Assembly (NCBI GenBank): GCA_000314955.1
Contig: BAEM01000027.1
Span: 60,339-124,338, forward strand
DNA: 64,000 bases
Direction: 5' to 3'
Origin: Paraglaciecola chathamensis S18K6
Lineage (GTDB): Bacteria > Pseudomonadota > Gammaproteobacteria > Enterobacterales > Alteromonadaceae
Position numbers and translations under genes: made by a program
Shown: in pieces, positions 44,281-52,885 of the stretch
How the letters are laid out: each line of letters opens with the position of its first letter
Numbering within the stretch: position 1 is the stretch's first letter
The notes under the pieces: generated by a model
Told to the model about the DNA's origin: nothing
The model's database searches: none
What the model saw: the letters and a program-made list of their open reading frames with translations, nothing else

Positions 44281-45765
44281 TTATACCGCTTCAACTATGG
44301 CTTTCATGTCAGTCATGTAGCCACGTAATGTGTCACCTACGCTTTCAACACCGTGCTCACGAATCGCTTTGTTAACCGCTACTAGCGTTTTATTATCAAC
44401 ACTGTTGCTTGTTGCTGCGAAAGGCTTACCAATTAACTCTGTGCCTATGCTTGGCATTAATTTATCAGCCAATAATGGAATGGCCGCGTTAGCAAATAGG
44501 TAGTTTCCGTATTCTGCTGTATCAGAGATAACCACGTTCATTTCATACAAACGCTTACGTGCGATAGTGTTAGAAATAAGTGGAGTTTCGTGCAATGACT
44601 CGTAGTAAGCAGACTCAGGTAAGATGCCAGCTTCAACCATAACGTCAAATGCTAATTCAACACCTGCTTTGATCATGGCTACGATGAAAACGCCGTTATC
44701 AAAGAACTCTTGCTCATCAATTTTTCCGTTATACTCTGGTGCATTCTCAAAACCAGTTTTGCCGGTTTCTTCGCGCCATTTCAACAAGTTAGCATCTCCA
44801 TTGGCCCAATCTTCCATCATAGTGCGAGAAAACTCACCGCTGATAATGTCGTCTTGATGTTTGCCAAATAAAGGTTTTAGCATCTCTTTAAGCTGCTCAG
44901 ATAAATCAAATGCTTTGATTTTTGCAGGGTTCGATAGGCGGTCCATCATATTGGTCACGCCACCAATTTTAAGTGCTTCAGTGATAGCTTCTAGTCCGAA
45001 CTGAATCAAGGCACCTGCGTAAGCTGGGTCGATACCATCAGCAACCATTTTCTCATAACCAAGCACAGCAGCAGCTTGCTGCATACCACAAAGAATGGTT
45101 TGTTCGCCCATTAAGTCAGATTTCACTTCTGCTACAAATGAAGACTCAAGAACGCCTGCGCGGTCGCCTCCGGTTGCACTTGCTAGTGCTTTAGCTATAT
45201 CCCAACCTTGCTGTTGAGGATCGTTCTCAGGGTGAACCGCAATCAATGTAGGTACACCGAATCCACGCTTATACTCTTCGCGTACCTCAGTACCAGGGCA
45301 CTTAGGTGCGCACATCACAACTGTGATATCTGAACGAATTTGTTGACCTTCTTCAACGATATTAAAACCGTGAGAGTAACCAAGTGATGCGCCTTCTTTC
45401 ATTAGGGGCATAATGGCTTCAACAACGCTTGAGTGTTGTTTATCAGGCGTTAAGTTATAAACCAAATCAGCACTAGGAATAAGCTCTTTGTAAGTGCCTA
45501 CAGTGAAACCATTCCCACTTGCACGTTGGAATGAATCACGTTTTTCATCGATAGCGGCCTGACGAAGTGCATAAGCGACGTCTAAACCTGAATCTCGCAT
45601 GTTAAGGCCTTGGTTTAAGCCTTGAGCGCCACAACCTACGATGACTATTTTTTTGCCTTTAAGGAAATTACAGCCTTCTGAAAATTCGCTGCGCTGCATG
45701 AATCGGCAACGACCAATTTGGTCTAGTTGCTGACGTAAAGATAATGTATTGAAATAATTTGCCAT
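44281..45765 (-). CDS. ilvC: Ketol-acid reductoisomerase (class II, long form)
   Basis: Isomerises and reduces acetohydroxy acids in valine and isoleucine synthesis using NADPH and Mg2+. At 494 aa it is the long enterobacterial-type enzyme (E. coli 491 aa). The Rossmann motif is [20 protein letters not shown] (about 39-58, beginning within [11 protein letters not shown]); other hallmarks are [45 protein letters not shown] and duplicated knotted C-terminal domains ([17 protein letters not shown]). It is divergent from ilvY, its expected activator. Confidence 0.97.
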   Translation of the reverse strand: MANYFNTLSLRQQLDQIGRCRFMQRSEFSEGCNFLKGKKIVIVGCGAQGLNQGLNMRDSGLDVAYALRQAAIDEKRDSFQRASGNGFTVGTYKELIPSADLVYNLTPDKQHSSVVEAIMPLMKEGASLGYSHGFNIVEEGQQIRSDITVVMCAPKCPGTEVREEYKRGFGVPTLIAVHPENDPQQQGWDIAKALASATGGDRAGVLESSFVAEVKSDLMGEQTILCGMQQAAAVLGYEKMVADGIDPAYAGALIQFGLEAITEALKIGGVTNMMDRLSNPAKIKAFDLSEQLKEMLKPLFGKHQDDIISGEFSRTMMEDWANGDANLLKWREETGKTGFENAPEYNGKIDEQEFFDNGVFIVAMIKAGVELAFDVMVEAGILPESAYYESLHETPLISNTIARKRLYEMNVVISDTAEYGNYLFANAAIPLLADKLMPSIGTELIGKPFAATSNSVDNKTLVAVNKAIREHGVESVGDTLRGYMTDMKAIVEAV

Positions 45766-45855
45766 TTTTAAAATCCTAGTAAGTGCAACAAGTCAGTGAC
45801 GATCTCGTGTGATTGAGAGAATAGGGTATTTCTTCTGTTGATTAAAATGATATAT

Positions 45856-45883
45856 TTGCAATTTAATATTTCATATTTTGCAA
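45856..45883. promoter_or_regulatory. Candidate IlvY operator in ilvY-ilvC divergent region
   Basis: Two TTGCAA hexamers (45856-45861 and 45878-45883), each self-complementary, lie 22 bp apart on the same face of the helix, flanked by AT-rich sequence. They sit just upstream of the ilvY start on one side and about 90 bp before ilvC on the other, the position expected for tandem IlvY binding. Confidence 0.45.
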
Positions 45884-45907
45884 CATGGCTTTGGTAGGAG
45901 GATTAAA

Positions 45908-46762
45908 GTGGATATTCGTAGCTTGGAACTGTTTCAACATTTAGCCAGTAGTTTACACTTCAGCAAAACCGCTGAAGCCTTATTTGTCAGCCCTTCCACC
46001 CTAAGCCGGGTTATTCAGCGTCTTGAAGAAGACTGCGGCACGCCACTATTCGTACGGGATAACCGCAAAGTTAAACTCACGGCTGCTGGGGCAAAGCTAT
46101 TGCGTTTCTCTCAGCAAACCTTGTCTGAATGGAAAAAGGTAAAGTGGGAGTTACAGCAAGATCATGAGCAAATTCAAGGGGAATTGAGCCTGTTTTGTTC
46201 AGTGACCGCCAGTCAAAGTCATTTGCCGCAATTACTGGATAGTTTTCGCCATCAATACCCACAGGTGGAAATTAAACTGAATACTGGCGACCCTGCTCTG
46301 TCAGCTAGCAAGGTGATGAAGCAGGAAGTGGATGCAGCCATCGCCATTCATACGCCTGACTTCCCCTCTGATTTGACGTTTTTACCTCTTGGTGAGGTGC
46401 CGCTGCTGCTTATTGCGTCTAAAGAAACCCAAATAACTCGCTTGAGCCAAGTGGACTGGCGGGAGCATTCAGTGATCTTACCTGATTCTGGCCCATCAAA
46501 ACGCATCGTTCATCACTGGTTTGCTGAGCAGGGTATTCGACCGCGTGTGTATGCGACGGTAGCAGGTAACGAAGCGATTGTAAGTATGGTGGCGCTCGGT
46601 TGTGGCCTGGGCATAGTGCCGGAAATTGTATTGGATAATTCAACCATCAGTCAGCGGGTAAACCGCATTCGCCTAGACGATATTGAGCCCTATCAAATTG
46701 GGCTTTGTTGTATTAGCAAACGGCAAAGCGAGCCTGCTATTCAAGCACTATTTAATTGTTAA
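45908..46762 (+). CDS. ilvY: LysR-type activator of ilvC
   Basis: A 284-aa LysR regulator starting at GTG 45908, which has AGGAGG 7 nt upstream; TTG 45878 is an upstream alternative without support. The N-terminal HTH (DIRSLELFQHLASSLHFSK, AEALFVSPSTLSRVIQRLEE) is followed by the substrate-binding domain (about 90-284). Position divergent from ilvC and similarity of the DNA-binding part to IlvY support the name; IlvY activates ilvC in response to acetohydroxy acid substrates. Its last 11 bp overlap the convergent PepSY gene. Confidence 0.93.
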   Translation: MDIRSLELFQHLASSLHFSKTAEALFVSPSTLSRVIQRLEEDCGTPLFVRDNRKVKLTAAGAKLLRFSQQTLSEWKKVKWELQQDHEQIQGELSLFCSVTASQSHLPQLLDSFRHQYPQVEIKLNTGDPALSASKVMKQEVDAAIAIHTPDFPSDLTFLPLGEVPLLLIASKETQITRLSQVDWREHSVILPDSGPSKRIVHHWFAEQGIRPRVYATVAGNEAIVSMVALGCGLGIVPEIVLDNSTISQRVNRIRLDDIEPYQIGLCCISKRQSEPAIQALFNC

Positions 46763-47948
46763 TCAGTGTTGGTTTCGTGGGATTAGGCTTTCGATTAGTA
46801 CGTATTCGCCAGCGTATAAAGCCAAGTAAAAACAATAGTAAAACGGCTGCGCCGACAAACAGCCAGAAAACGCGAAGAACTAACCCGCCAGCACTGCCAT
46901 CATGCAGTGCATGTAACCAGCCTTTAATGATGTTCGCAGTGCCATGATCCCATGTTGAAAAAATGTCTATGACCGCTGCCGTTTGCGCATCAACTTTAAC
47001 AAATGTGTTGGGAAAACGCGTTGAAGGATCTTCAGGTGTTTGAAATCTAAAGGTAAAATATCTCGAAGACACATCTGTATTATCAGGGGTGTAGATCCAA
47101 GCGAGCCGTAGTTCGGGCTGTTGATTACGGTTGCTTTGCTGCGCAGGTAAATGATGAGCTATTGCACTGCGGGAAGCCAAAAGCGCTTGCTCAATACTGA
47201 TGTGTTTATGCTTTGAAATGGGTTGTTCAAGTACAATTTTTTTAGCTGATTGTACCGGCTCAAGTAACTGGTTTAGGATTGAGTTTGTTTCTTTTGGTAA
47301 AGCCAACATTACCCCAGTCGCTATCAGTACAAAAAGTGGAATGAAGCTTATTAACCCTAGAACTTTGTGCCAATCGTAAAGCAGCCCTATAGCAGAGCTT
47401 CGAGCTTTAAATTTAAGGGATTTACCCCACTGCCCTTGTTTGGGCCACCAAGCCAGCAAGCCGCTAAGCAGTAATATGAGGGCCGCCAAACCCATATAAC
47501 CAATGATGACGGTGCCAGTTTCACCAAACAGTAACGTGTAATGTAAATTGTACAGCCAAGTGACCAAATAATGGCCCCAGTAATTTTGGCGCAGTACGGT
47601 TTTTCCATCATCGGTAACCCATACCATTAAAGGCGCGAACCCTTCATTTTGTGTTTCTGGTGGGTTGTAATAACGGCCAGAGACCGCTCTGTTGCTATCA
47701 TTTACTTCAATTCGCCAAGAGCCACTTTTATCTGGGTAGGCGGTATTCAGCGTTGCGAGAGTGTTATCCCAAGTCGCATCTGTGGTGGCTTGTTTACGCT
47801 CAAGTTCAGGGTGTAACCAAGTATCGATTTCAACATAAAAAACCAGCGCAGCACCAGATAAGCAGATTACAACGAGCAACAGACCAAGGCTCAAACCCAA
47901 CCATAAATGGAATCTTCTGGCGTATTTTTTAAAAGGAATTGATTGCAA
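46752..47948 (-). CDS. PepSY-associated membrane protein
   Basis: A 398-aa PepSY-TM-type protein with four main hydrophobic segments: LWLGLSLGLLLVVICLSGAALVFYVE (about 15-40), GYMGLAALILLLSGLLAWW (about 150-168), LGLISFIPLFVLIATGVMLAL (about 195-215) and LVLRVFWLFVGAAVLLLFLLGFI (about 358-380). The N-terminal HLWLGL and the HALHDGSAGG motif before the last helix are typical. Related proteins accompany TonB receptors and ferric reductases. The start appears to be TTG 47948, since a stop lies two codons upstream and no in-frame ATG is suitable; a MITE-like element begins 5 bp before it. The insertion may have replaced the original start or promoter. Confidence 0.83.
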   Translation of the reverse strand: MQSIPFKKYARRFHLWLGLSLGLLLVVICLSGAALVFYVEIDTWLHPELERKQATTDATWDNTLATLNTAYPDKSGSWRIEVNDSNRAVSGRYYNPPETQNEGFAPLMVWVTDDGKTVLRQNYWGHYLVTWLYNLHYTLLFGETGTVIIGYMGLAALILLLSGLLAWWPKQGQWGKSLKFKARSSAIGLLYDWHKVLGLISFIPLFVLIATGVMLALPKETNSILNQLLEPVQSAKKIVLEQPISKHKHISIEQALLASRSAIAHHLPAQQSNRNQQPELRLAWIYTPDNTDVSSRYFTFRFQTPEDPSTRFPNTFVKVDAQTAAVIDIFSTWDHGTANIIKGWLHALHDGSAGGLVLRVFWLFVGAAVLLLFLLGFIRWRIRTNRKPNPTKPTLINN

Positions 47949-47952
47949 TGTT

Positions 47953-48236
47953 TAATACCATTCCACGTTAATAAGTGATGACTCAGCGAGAGTTTAAAAG
48001 GGCTTAAACAAGGCGCATGACTGACAGCTCTTTATTAAAAGAAAACTAGTTCTCTTTCGAAGTCATGCAACGCAGTGTAAGCCCTTTTAAAACTCGCCTG
48101 CAAGGAATGCCCCAGCGGCTTTTGCTCTGCGTTCTCACTATTTGAAAGGGAACAACCATTACTACATAGCGACGCCTTAATCAAAAACCGCTGGACGCAT
48201 TCTGAGGCGGTCACTTATTAATGCGGATTGGTATAA
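47953..48236. mobile_element. MITE-like palindromic element (284 bp)
   Basis: Terminal inverted repeats of 26 bp (47953-47978 and 48211-48236) match at 22 positions; both end in a core TTAATAAGTGA facing inward. Inside, GAGTTTAAAAGGGCTTA pairs with its complement near 48080-48097, and GCATGACT with AGTCATGC, so the left half folds into a long hairpin. No coding sequence is present. Related fragments occur at 34291-34314 and 54513-54561, so it belongs to a repeat family. No transposase is in the window and a target duplication could not be established. Confidence 0.75.
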
Positions 48237-48365
48237 CCTGTGGCTGGGCTCAATAAACAAGTTCGTTATTGGGGGGCTGCTGTTTCGTCGGGTGCTGATC
48301 CGTACCCCTAAGAATAACGTGAATGAAATTTATAACTCAACGAGCAAGCGCTTTTAATCCCAAGA

Positions 48366-49886
48366 TTAATTGTAAGCAAGTTGCGCCAACATACGGTCAA
48401 ATGCTCGATAGTTAAGGGCTTCAGCCAAGTGCTGGCGGGTGATTTGGGGTTGGTTAGCAAGATCTGCTATGGTCCGAGATACCTTTAGCACTCTATGATA
48501 GGTGCGCAGAGATAAGCCGAGTTTTTCCACCGCACTTTGCAGAAAACGTTGGTCTTCACTCGAAAGTTGACAGTACTCCTGCACCTCTTTACTGCCGAGC
48601 ATAGTGTTGGGTTTGTTGTTGCGTTTTAGGGCGATATCACGTGCAAACACCACTCGTTCTCTGATGTCTTTACTGCTACTTCCTCGCGTTTTCACTTGCT
48701 CTGAGAATTCATTGCCGTTGAGTTTAGGAACATCTACTTGCAAATCAATCCGGTCTAAAAATGGTCCCGAAATACGGTTGAGATAGCGCAGTATTTGGTC
48801 TGAAGTGCATCGCCCGTCGTTCAAGCTGCCCGTTGGGCTTGGGTTCATGGCTGCGACTAATTGAAATTGCGCGGGAAATAGCGCTTGCCTTGCGGCACGT
48901 GAAATCGACACAGACCCTGATTCTAGCGGTTCACGTAATACGTCAAGCACCTTACGGTCAAACTCTGGTAATTCATCTAGAAATAGCACCCCGTGGTGAG
49001 CGAGGGATATTTCCCCCGGCCTAGGAACACTGCCGCCACCGACTAATGCAACCGCCGAGCTAGTATGGTGAGGGTGACGAAAGGCACGTTGTTTCCACGT
49101 TTGTGGATTAACCGGTTTACCTACTATGGAGTGAATGGCGGCGCTGGCGAGAGCTTCTTCATCTGTCATGGGCGGTAAAATGGTGATCAAGCGACTGGCT
49201 AGCATGGTTTTACCCGTGCCCGGGGGGCCAGTGAACAGCAAATTGTGCCCCCCTACTGCGGCAATTTCTAATGCTCGCTTGGCTGAGCTTTGCCCGACTA
49301 CGTCTTGCAAATCAACTTCATATTCGGCTTCTTGAGAGATATTTTCGGAGGTAAATAACGGTAAGGTGTTTTGCTTACCTAAATGGTGAAATACATCGAG
49401 TAATTGAGAAGCTGGGACGATTTTTGCGCATTTTATCAGGGCCGCTTCATTAGCATTTTCAACCGGCAATATGGCTGTACGCCCTTCTTTGGAGCAAGCG
49501 TAAGCAAAAGGCAGTGCACCCTTTATGGGGCGAATTTCACCTGATAGCGCCAGTTCTCCCACTAGCTCTATTCTGTCTAAATCTATCCCCTTAAGCTGAC
49601 CACTGGCGGCAATAATACCAATTGCGATGGCCAGATCGAACCGCCCTCCTTCTTTAGGCAAATCAGCAGGCGCGAGATTGACCGTGATACGCCGCGCGGG
49701 AAACTCAAAGCCTGAGTTTATTAAGGCACTGCGCACACGGTCTTTGGCTTCACGTACTGACGCTTCGGGTAAGCCAACCAAGTTGAAGCAAGGAAGCCCG
49801 TTGGCGAGGTGTACTTCTACTGTGATAAGTGGGGCATCAATACCGACACTGGCTCGTGATAACACTACCGCTAATGACATAGGCAA
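48366..49886 (-). CDS. comM: YifB/ComM family Mg-chelatase-like AAA+ protein
   Basis: A 506-aa AAA+ ATPase with an N-terminal Lon-protease-like (ChlI) domain (about 1-160; GLPCFNLVGLPEASVREAKDRV, AIAIGIIAASGQ), the Walker A GPPGTGKTML (about 216-225), Walker B VLFLDELPEF (about 298-307) and a C-terminal Mg-chelatase helical domain (about 400-506). ComM in Vibrio is a branch-migration helicase that extends heteroduplexes during natural transformation; E. coli YifB is its orthologue. This copy is full length and uninterrupted. It is transcribed alone between the MITE and the TRIC gene. Confidence 0.94.
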   Translation of the reverse strand: MPMSLAVVLSRASVGIDAPLITVEVHLANGLPCFNLVGLPEASVREAKDRVRSALINSGFEFPARRITVNLAPADLPKEGGRFDLAIAIGIIAASGQLKGIDLDRIELVGELALSGEIRPIKGALPFAYACSKEGRTAILPVENANEAALIKCAKIVPASQLLDVFHHLGKQNTLPLFTSENISQEAEYEVDLQDVVGQSSAKRALEIAAVGGHNLLFTGPPGTGKTMLASRLITILPPMTDEEALASAAIHSIVGKPVNPQTWKQRAFRHPHHTSSAVALVGGGSVPRPGEISLAHHGVLFLDELPEFDRKVLDVLREPLESGSVSISRAARQALFPAQFQLVAAMNPSPTGSLNDGRCTSDQILRYLNRISGPFLDRIDLQVDVPKLNGNEFSEQVKTRGSSSKDIRERVVFARDIALKRNNKPNTMLGSKEVQEYCQLSSEDQRFLQSAVEKLGLSLRTYHRVLKVSRTIADLANQPQITRQHLAEALNYRAFDRMLAQLAYN

Positions 49887-49977
49887 AGCCTTTTGCGCGT
49901 CAAACTAGAATGTCATAAGGCTAGTCAAGCGCACGGGTTAGCGCCAATTAGCATCCTTATTCAAGCAGTTAGCGAAC

Positions 49978-50610
49978 TCAATCCATGTGTTCTGGGTTAA
50001 AAACAGGTAGGTGCCAATGCCATTTCATCGCAGCCAAACGAGTTGCTAGGGTAATTACAAAACCAATGATCATGCAGCTATAAGTTGATAGCCCCAAATA
50101 AAATGCAGCTATATAACAGGCTCCACCAATAATACAGGCGGTGGCATACAGCTCGCCCTTCAGTACCAGAGGAATTTCACGGCAAATAACGTCACGAATA
50201 AGACCGCCAAAAACCCCTGTCATAGTGCCAAGGGCTATCGCGATAAAGGGGGATGCACCATAGCCTAGCGCTTTTTGTAAACCCATGACGTTAAAAAAGG
50301 CTAAACCAATGGCGTCAGCGACCTGCAGGTAGCGAAGGGGAAAGCGATGGCTGATGCGCAGCCAAATAATGGTGCAAAATGCCGCGCCGAGTATGGCAAA
50401 GAAGAAGCTATGATCTTGCACCCAAAATACGGGAAGATCTAAGATGATGTCACGCAGCGTGCCGCCGCCAATGGCGGTCACTGAAGCTAAAACAACCACG
50501 CCAAAGCCATCCATATGCTTTTTATAGGCCATCAAGGTGCCTGAAACAGCAAACACTGCTACGCCCATTAAATCAATCCAATGTAACCAGGTACTCATAA
50601 ATCTTCTCAC
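49978..50610 (-). CDS. TRIC-type (UPF0126/YicG) membrane channel
   Basis: A 210-aa integral membrane protein with two tandem UPF0126 repeats: VFAVSGTLMAYKKHMDGFGVVV with GGGTLRDIILD (about 18-60), and LAFFNVMGLQKALGYGASPFIAIALG with GVFGGLIRDVICREIPLVL (about 104-150). Seven hydrophobic segments are expected. Prokaryotic members are trimeric intracellular cation channel homologues; E. coli paralogues include YicG and YadS. Physiological role in bacteria is poorly known. Transcribed divergently from the ilvDA operon. Confidence 0.92.
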   Translation of the reverse strand: MRRFMSTWLHWIDLMGVAVFAVSGTLMAYKKHMDGFGVVVLASVTAIGGGTLRDIILDLPVFWVQDHSFFFAILGAAFCTIIWLRISHRFPLRYLQVADAIGLAFFNVMGLQKALGYGASPFIAIALGTMTGVFGGLIRDVICREIPLVLKGELYATACIIGGACYIAAFYLGLSTYSCMIIGFVITLATRLAAMKWHWHLPVFNPEHMD

Positions 50611-50716
50611 TGCTATTTGAGGCTGAATGATACCGTTAAATGATAAATTCTAAATAGCCAAACTCTGGGTTTGTATATAAACGACGCAAAAAAAGCATAT
50701 AGCATTGCTTGATCCC

Positions 50717-50744
50717 TTGCAGGGGTTCGTGTTACCAATATAGG
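50717..50744 (+). promoter_or_regulatory. Candidate promoter of the ilvDA operon
   Basis: TTGCAG (50717-50722) and TATAGG (50739-50744) are separated by 16 bp and lie about 40 bp upstream of the leader peptide. Both hexamers are only fair matches. Confidence 0.35.
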
Positions 50745-50783
50745 CAGTGACGATACACCCAAATTAAGTTAGAAATTAATCTA

Positions 50784-50858
50784 ATGTTCTATTCCGACTC
50801 GTGCAGCAAAGTAATTATTTTGGTGACAGTAGTGGAGACGTGTTCTCTGCGGGGATAG
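50784..50858 (+). CDS. ilvDA attenuator leader peptide (24 aa)
   Basis: A 24-codon ATG frame encodes MFYSDSCSKVIILVTVVETC and SLRG, with eight Val, Ile or Leu and a concentrated run VIILVTVV at residues 10-17. It ends 25 bp before a strong Rho-independent terminator that precedes ilvD. This is the arrangement of ilv operon attenuation, where ribosome stalling at Val/Ile/Leu codons under starvation prevents terminator formation. The peptide sequence differs from the enterobacterial IlvL. The ribosome-binding site is weak. Confidence 0.82.
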   Translation: MFYSDSCSKVIILVTVVETCSLRG

Positions 50859-50883
50859 ATCTGAATTAACGTCAGACATTTTT

Positions 50884-50916
50884 AACCCCCCGCACGTAAG
50901 TTCGGGGGGTTTTTTG
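50884..50916 (+). terminator. Attenuator terminator upstream of ilvD
   Basis: AACCCCCCG (50884-50892) and CGGGGGGTT (50903-50911) form a very stable 9-bp stem with a 10-nt loop, followed by a T6 run (50910-50915). It lies between the leader peptide and ilvD and is the expected attenuator. Confidence 0.9.
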
Positions 50917-51037
50917 CTTTTGGCATAAAATTTTCTGAAACAGCTATTTCGACGGCCGGTAGAGGTTTTTCGCGCATTCCTATTTAAATGCGACCTCGAC
51001 GGATTTTTTACATTATTTAAGTTAGAGAGAAGAGACA

Positions 51038-52885
51038 ATGCCCAAGTTACGCTCAGCAACGACAACCCAAGGTAGAAATATGGCTGGTGCCCGCGCGCTC
51101 TGGCGTGCGACTGGTATGAAAGATGGTGATTTTGGTAAGCCAATAATTGCTGTATCTAATTCATTTACTCAGTTTGTACCGGGTCACGTTCATTTGAAAG
51201 ACATGGGGCAATTAGTAGCACGGAGCATTGAAGCTGCCGGTGGCGTAGCAAAAGAGTTCAATACGATTGCCGTCGATGACGGTATTGCTATGGGTCACAG
51301 CGGTATGCTGTATAGCTTGCCTTCGCGGGAAATCATTGCAGACTCGGTTGAATACATGGTGAATGCTCACTGTGCAGATGCCATCGTGTGTATCTCTAAC
51401 TGCGACAAAATCACCCCAGGGATGTTAATGGCGTCTATGCGCTTGAATATTCCAGTCATTTTTGTTTCTGGCGGCCCAATGGAAGCAGGCAAAACCAAGC
51501 TTTCAGATCAAATTATTAAATTAGATTTGGTTGATGCCATGGTCGCCGGCGTTGATGACAATGTGAACGACGAACAAAGTGGCGAAATTGAACGCTCAGC
51601 TTGCCCAACATGTGGTTCGTGTTCAGGTATGTTTACCGCAAACTCTATGAACTGCTTAACAGAAGCGCTTGGGCTGTCGCTACCTGGTAATGGTTCAATG
51701 TTGGCTACCCACGCGGATCGTGAAGGATTGTTCAAGCAAGCAGGTACCCAGATAGTTGAATTGTGCCGTCGTTATTATCAACAAGATGATGAATCGGTTT
51801 TACCGCGCAACATCGCCAACTTTAAGGCATTTGAGAATGCTATGAGCCTTGATATTGCGATGGGCGGCTCAACCAACACTATTTTGCATTTGTTGGCTGC
51901 TGCGGTTGAAGGGGAAGTACCTTTTACCCTAGATGATATAGACCGCTTATCACGCAAAGTACCGCATTTGTGTAAAGTTGCACCGTCTACCCCTCAGTAT
52001 CACATGGAAGATGTGCACCGAGCTGGTGGCGTGCTGGGTATTTTAGCTGAGTTGAATCGAGCTGGCTTGTTACATGGTGATACGCCCCATGTTTTAGGTA
52101 AAACCATCGGCGAAGTCATTAGTGAGTGGGATATTACGCAACCTGAAAATGCCCATGCCCTCGAGTTTTTCCGTGCAGGCCCAGCGGGTATCCGTACAAC
52201 TAAGGCGTTTAGCCAAGACTGTCGTTACCCTACTGCCGATACAGATCGTGAAAATGGTTGTATTCGTAGCCGTGCTAATGCCTTCAGTGAAGAAGGTGGT
52301 TTGGCTGTGTTGTTCGGTAACATTGCACAAGATGGCTGTATTGTAAAAACTGCCGGTGTGGATGAATCGATTCACGTATTCACTGGGCGCGCACGTATTT
52401 ACGAAAGCCAAGACGATGCTGTTAAAGCGATTTTAGCTGACGAAGTGGTAGCGGGTGACATAGTGGTTATTCGTTACGAAGGCCCTAAAGGTGGCCCGGG
52501 AATGCAAGAAATGCTTTACCCAACAACGTACTTGAAAGCCAAAGGTCTAGGTAAGAAATGTGCCTTGATCACAGACGGTCGTTTCTCTGGTGGCACCTCA
52601 GGTTTATCTATTGGTCACTGTTCACCAGAAGCTGCTAGTGGTGGTGGTATCGGCTTGGTTGAAGAAGGCGATAGCATGACGATTGATATTCCACAGCGCA
52701 AAATTGGCGTAGATATCAGTGATGAAGAGCTTCAAGCTAGACGTGAAAAAATGGAGCAAAGCGCAAATCCTTGGAAGCCCGCTACTCGTGAGCGTAAGGT
52801 GTCATTGGCGTTAAAAGCGTATGCTCTTTTAGCTACAAGTGCAGATAAAGGCGGCGTGCGCGACGCCAGTAAATTGGAAGACTAA
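51038..52885 (+). CDS. ilvD: Dihydroxy-acid dehydratase
   Basis: Dehydrates 2,3-dihydroxy acids to the keto acid precursors of valine and isoleucine, using an iron-sulfur cluster. The 615-aa length is standard (E. coli 616 aa). Cluster and metal motifs include [15 protein letters not shown] (about 121-135), [20 protein letters not shown] (about 187-206) and [16 protein letters not shown] (about 511-526). AGAGAAGAG precedes the ATG. It overlaps ilvA by one base, and the pair is preceded by the leader/attenuator. Confidence 0.97.
   Translation: MPKLRSATTTQGRNMAGARALWRATGMKDGDFGKPIIAVSNSFTQFVPGHVHLKDMGQLVARSIEAAGGVAKEFNTIAVDDGIAMGHSGMLYSLPSREIIADSVEYMVNAHCADAIVCISNCDKITPGMLMASMRLNIPVIFVSGGPMEAGKTKLSDQIIKLDLVDAMVAGVDDNVNDEQSGEIERSACPTCGSCSGMFTANSMNCLTEALGLSLPGNGSMLATHADREGLFKQAGTQIVELCRRYYQQDDESVLPRNIANFKAFENAMSLDIAMGGSTNTILHLLAAAVEGEVPFTLDDIDRLSRKVPHLCKVAPSTPQYHMEDVHRAGGVLGILAELNRAGLLHGDTPHVLGKTIGEVISEWDITQPENAHALEFFRAGPAGIRTTKAFSQDCRYPTADTDRENGCIRSRANAFSEEGGLAVLFGNIAQDGCIVKTAGVDESIHVFTGRARIYESQDDAVKAILADEVVAGDIVVIRYEGPKGGPGMQEMLYPTTYLKAKGLGKKCALITDGRFSGGTSGLSIGHCSPEAASGGGIGLVEEGDSMTIDIPQRKIGVDISDEELQARREKMEQSANPWKPATRERKVSLALKAYALLATSADKGGVRDASKLED

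Noticed and set aside
50781..51143. 120-aa minus-strand frame across the ilv leader and ilvD start
   Set aside because: It runs through the attenuator terminator and the ilvD start, which explain the sequence better.
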